From Lysinibacillus contaminans (GTDB lineage Bacteria > Bacillota > Bacilli > Bacillales_A > Planococcaceae): a DNA stretch of 64,000 bases. Positions 62,719 to 64,000 of the stretch are shown here, piece after piece. The stretch covers positions 930,001-994,000 of the forward strand of contig NZ_LGRV01000003.1 of the NCBI RefSeq assembly GCF_001278945.1, read 5' to 3'. Made by a program: the position numbers and the translations under genes. Under the pieces are notes generated by a model. That model searched no databases, was not told the DNA's origin, and worked only from the letters and a program-made list of their open reading frames with translations. Position 1 is the stretch's first letter. Each line of letters opens with the position of its first letter.

Positions 62719-62943
62719 TTAGGACTGATATAACTCATTTCTAATATCATCCAGAATTGAATTGATTAAATCAATTTTAAGTTTTTCTTCTTTAATTAAC
62801 TGTTGAACGAGTTGTTTTAAATGAACGGGGTTTTTATGCTGTTGCTTTAGCCAAAAGTTAATACTATCTGTATAAATTTGTTTTCTTATTTCAAGACCTT
62901 CAATTAGGAATTTGATATTACTTGTAGGGAGTGTTTCAGTCAT
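62719..62943 (-). CDS. Hypothetical helical protein (74 aa)
   Basis: 74 residues, all-helical, Gln/Lys-rich (QIYTDSINFWLKQQHKN, HLKQLVQQLIKEEKLK). The ATG at 62943 follows AGAGGT at 7 bases; the longer frame to 62994 is rejected. Family unknown. It ends 8 bases after the neighbouring repeat, so the repeat may lie in its 3' untranslated region. Confidence 0.65.
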   Translation of the reverse strand: MTETLPTSNIKFLIEGLEIRKQIYTDSINFWLKQQHKNPVHLKQLVQQLIKEEKLKIDLINSILDDIRNELYQS

Positions 62944-63014
62944 AATGCTTACCTCTTTATGTTTTTTATTAGCATTATCGACAAATGAATACAAAAGTAT
63001 AACAAATAAATACT

Positions 63015-63050
63015 GAAGATTTGAAAAATATTGTGCAGTAAGAAGGAGAG
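63015..63050. repeat. TGTGCAGTA-type repeat
   Basis: GAAGATTTGAAAAATAT then TGTGCAGTAAGAAGGAGAG. The end creates an AGGAGAG motif before an ATG at 63058. Confidence 0.6.
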
Positions 63051-63115
63051 ATAAATTATGAGGAAAGTATTTAGCATCTTAAAGAACAAGTATAGATGTA
63101 GTAAAACAGCATTAT

Positions 63116-63143
63116 AAAGGGCTATAGCAAACCTATAGCCCCT
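63116..63143 (-). terminator. Hairpin after the secreted-protein gene, copy 2
   Basis: GGGCTATAG/CTATAGCCC as at 56411; surrounding bases are also duplicated. Confidence 0.65.
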
Positions 63144-63148
63144 TCATT

Positions 63149-63493
63149 TTAGCGCATATTATCAATAATTGATGATCTAGCGTCCTGCATTTTCTTTAAA
63201 AAGTTTGACATCTCATCAAATGCTTCATTACGTTTATTACTCATACTTTGAAGGCGAAGCATGTCCATTTGTTGTGAGTTGTTCATTGAATCAATTTGGG
63301 CATCTAATAGAGCGGCTCTTTGTGATTGAACCGCCATCAGAGCAGTTTCAAGATCCATAGCTTGTATATCTATACTGCTTTTGTTTATACCACCAACATT
63401 CAATCCAGTTGAATTTGCAGATGCAGGTGCTTGTCCTGCTCCAGATAATAATAGACCTATTGCTAATGTACTTCCGATTAACACTTTTTTCAT
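63149..63493 (-). CDS. Secreted small protein, paralog 2
   Basis: 114 residues, same layout as the gene at 56443: signal peptide (KKVLIGSTLAIGLLLSGAG…ASA), NSTGLNVGG, then IQAMDLETALMAVQSQRAA, NNSQQMDMLRLQSMSNKRNE and a closing DARSSIIDNMR. Differs by an INKSSID insert and a short deletion (LEDQLKD region). AGGAGG lies 7 bases before the ATG. Upstream and downstream flanks are duplicated too. Role unknown. Confidence 0.85.
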   Translation of the reverse strand: MKKVLIGSTLAIGLLLSGAGQAPASANSTGLNVGGINKSSIDIQAMDLETALMAVQSQRAALLDAQIDSMNNSQQMDMLRLQSMSNKRNEAFDEMSNFLKKMQDARSSIIDNMR

Positions 63494-63635
63494 AATAAGA
63501 CCTCCTGAGATTTGTTTGAATTTTTTTATTCAAAAGTTGTAAAAGCGTTTTTCACTCACTTCTACTATACTCAGTTTAAAGTCTCTTTAAGATAATAAAT
63601 ACTGACGAATGTTAATACCAATGTTAATTTTTTAG

Positions 63636-63650
63636 TTACTGCACAATTTG
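63636..63650. repeat. TGTGCAGTA-type repeat, inverted
   Basis: TTACTGCACAATTTG about 145 bases before the secreted paralog 2 start, the same relative place as the 56927 copy for paralog 1. Confidence 0.6.
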
Positions 63651-63764
63651 AGTATAATGTAAGTATATATAGAGAATCAATTCAATGTAATAATTGTGGG
63701 TTCATAGAGGAATATTGATAATAAATAATAGAACCGTGTTATTCGAAATAAGGAGAGATAAAGA

Positions 63765-64000
63765 ATGAGGTTATGGCATGTGGATTTATTAGAGTATCTA
63801 CCAAAAGGACAGCTGCTTTCACAGTGGAGAGAATTAAATAGTATATTTGCCAAAGAAGATAAACACATATTAATTAATTATATATATGAATATCCTAAAG
63901 ATGATTTGTATGTTTATACAGAAAAAGTAATTGATGAAATGATGAAGCGTGGTTATAAAATTAGAACATATGAAAAAAAGAATAAATACTTTGAAGATTT
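63765..64000 (+). CDS. Pyrimidine-dimer glycosylase-like protein (TIGR02328 family), 3' end cut by window
   Basis: An ATG at 63765 after AAGGAGAG starts MRLWHVDLLEYLPKGQLLSQ, continuing to WRELNSIFAKEDKHILINYI and a frame open to the end. RLWHxDLxxxLPxxQLxxQxRE is the signature of a small family related to the Pyr_excise fold (T4 endonuclease V-like). The activity is not established for this family. About 78 residues are visible; typical members are 100-150. Confidence 0.75.
   Translation, partial: MRLWHVDLLEYLPKGQLLSQWRELNSIFAKEDKHILINYIYEYPKDDLYVYTEKVIDEMMKRGYKIRTYEKKNKYFED

Noticed and set aside
1..64000. CRISPR array
   Set aside because: The repeats seen are irregularly spaced and diverged; no regular repeat-spacer pattern and no cas gene.

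Overview
The window looks like chromosomal DNA of a low-GC, spore-forming Bacillaceae bacterium, most likely Lysinibacillus or a close relative. The evidence is gene content: a ribose operon, YfkAB, YczE-type, YjcZ-type and DUF3231 proteins, two SLH-domain surface proteins, a SigV/RsiV pair, strong AGGAGG ribosome binding sites and many TTG/GTG starts. No rRNA, complete tRNA, CRISPR array or intact transposase was seen.

Layout. 0-5 kb: end of rbsR, then rbsK-D-A-C-B, compact and ending in a terminator. 5-9.2 kb: a dynamin-like GTPase, an overlapping HAD/Nudix pair and a coupled pair of tiny ORFs. 9.4-24.9 kb: mostly ordinary genes, namely AlkD-type repair, an ECF sigma/DUF4179 anti-sigma pair, ferritin, a BI-1 protein, a TerC exporter behind a yybP-ykoY manganese riboswitch, an ABC exporter, sigV/rsiV, a TSUP transporter, a SWIM protein, a luciferase-like oxidoreductase and a pRiA4b-type protein whose SEC-C tail is frameshifted off. 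25-32.6 kb: a LuxR regulator divergent from an amidase, YfkAB, a decayed Y-family polymerase still behind a LexA box, a YjjG-type nucleotidase, an MBL lipoprotein and an SLH protein. 33.4-48.8 kb: a class B PBP, an alanine symporter, a PadR/DUF2812 operon with a striking operator, a YczE-like protein, a sigma-B-type stress gene, adenine deaminase, a second SLH protein, and MFS and BASS transporters. 49-52.4 kb: a broken ECF sigma/anti-sigma pair, a second MFS transporter, a PH-domain protein and a CxCxxC protein.

52.4-64 kb is an accessory zone of very small genes in paralogous sets: three YjcZ-like spore peptides, three zinc-ribbon proteins, two secreted 110-residue proteins and several 1-2 TM peptides. 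They are interleaved with near-identical terminators, a dispersed 35-base repeat built on TGTGCAGTA, a detached copy of the adenine deaminase tail, and a phage-type regulator with an amber stop. The zone appears to have grown by repeated small segmental duplications.

The most notable unexplained items are a dispersed 130-base structured repeat whose two full copies differ by compensatory changes (43440-43573 and 49760-49890), the TGTGCAGTA repeat family, the palindrome family at 9263 and 54402, and the secreted paralog pair at 56.4 and 63.1 kb. Everything was read by eye; family assignments rest on motif recognition, not on searches.
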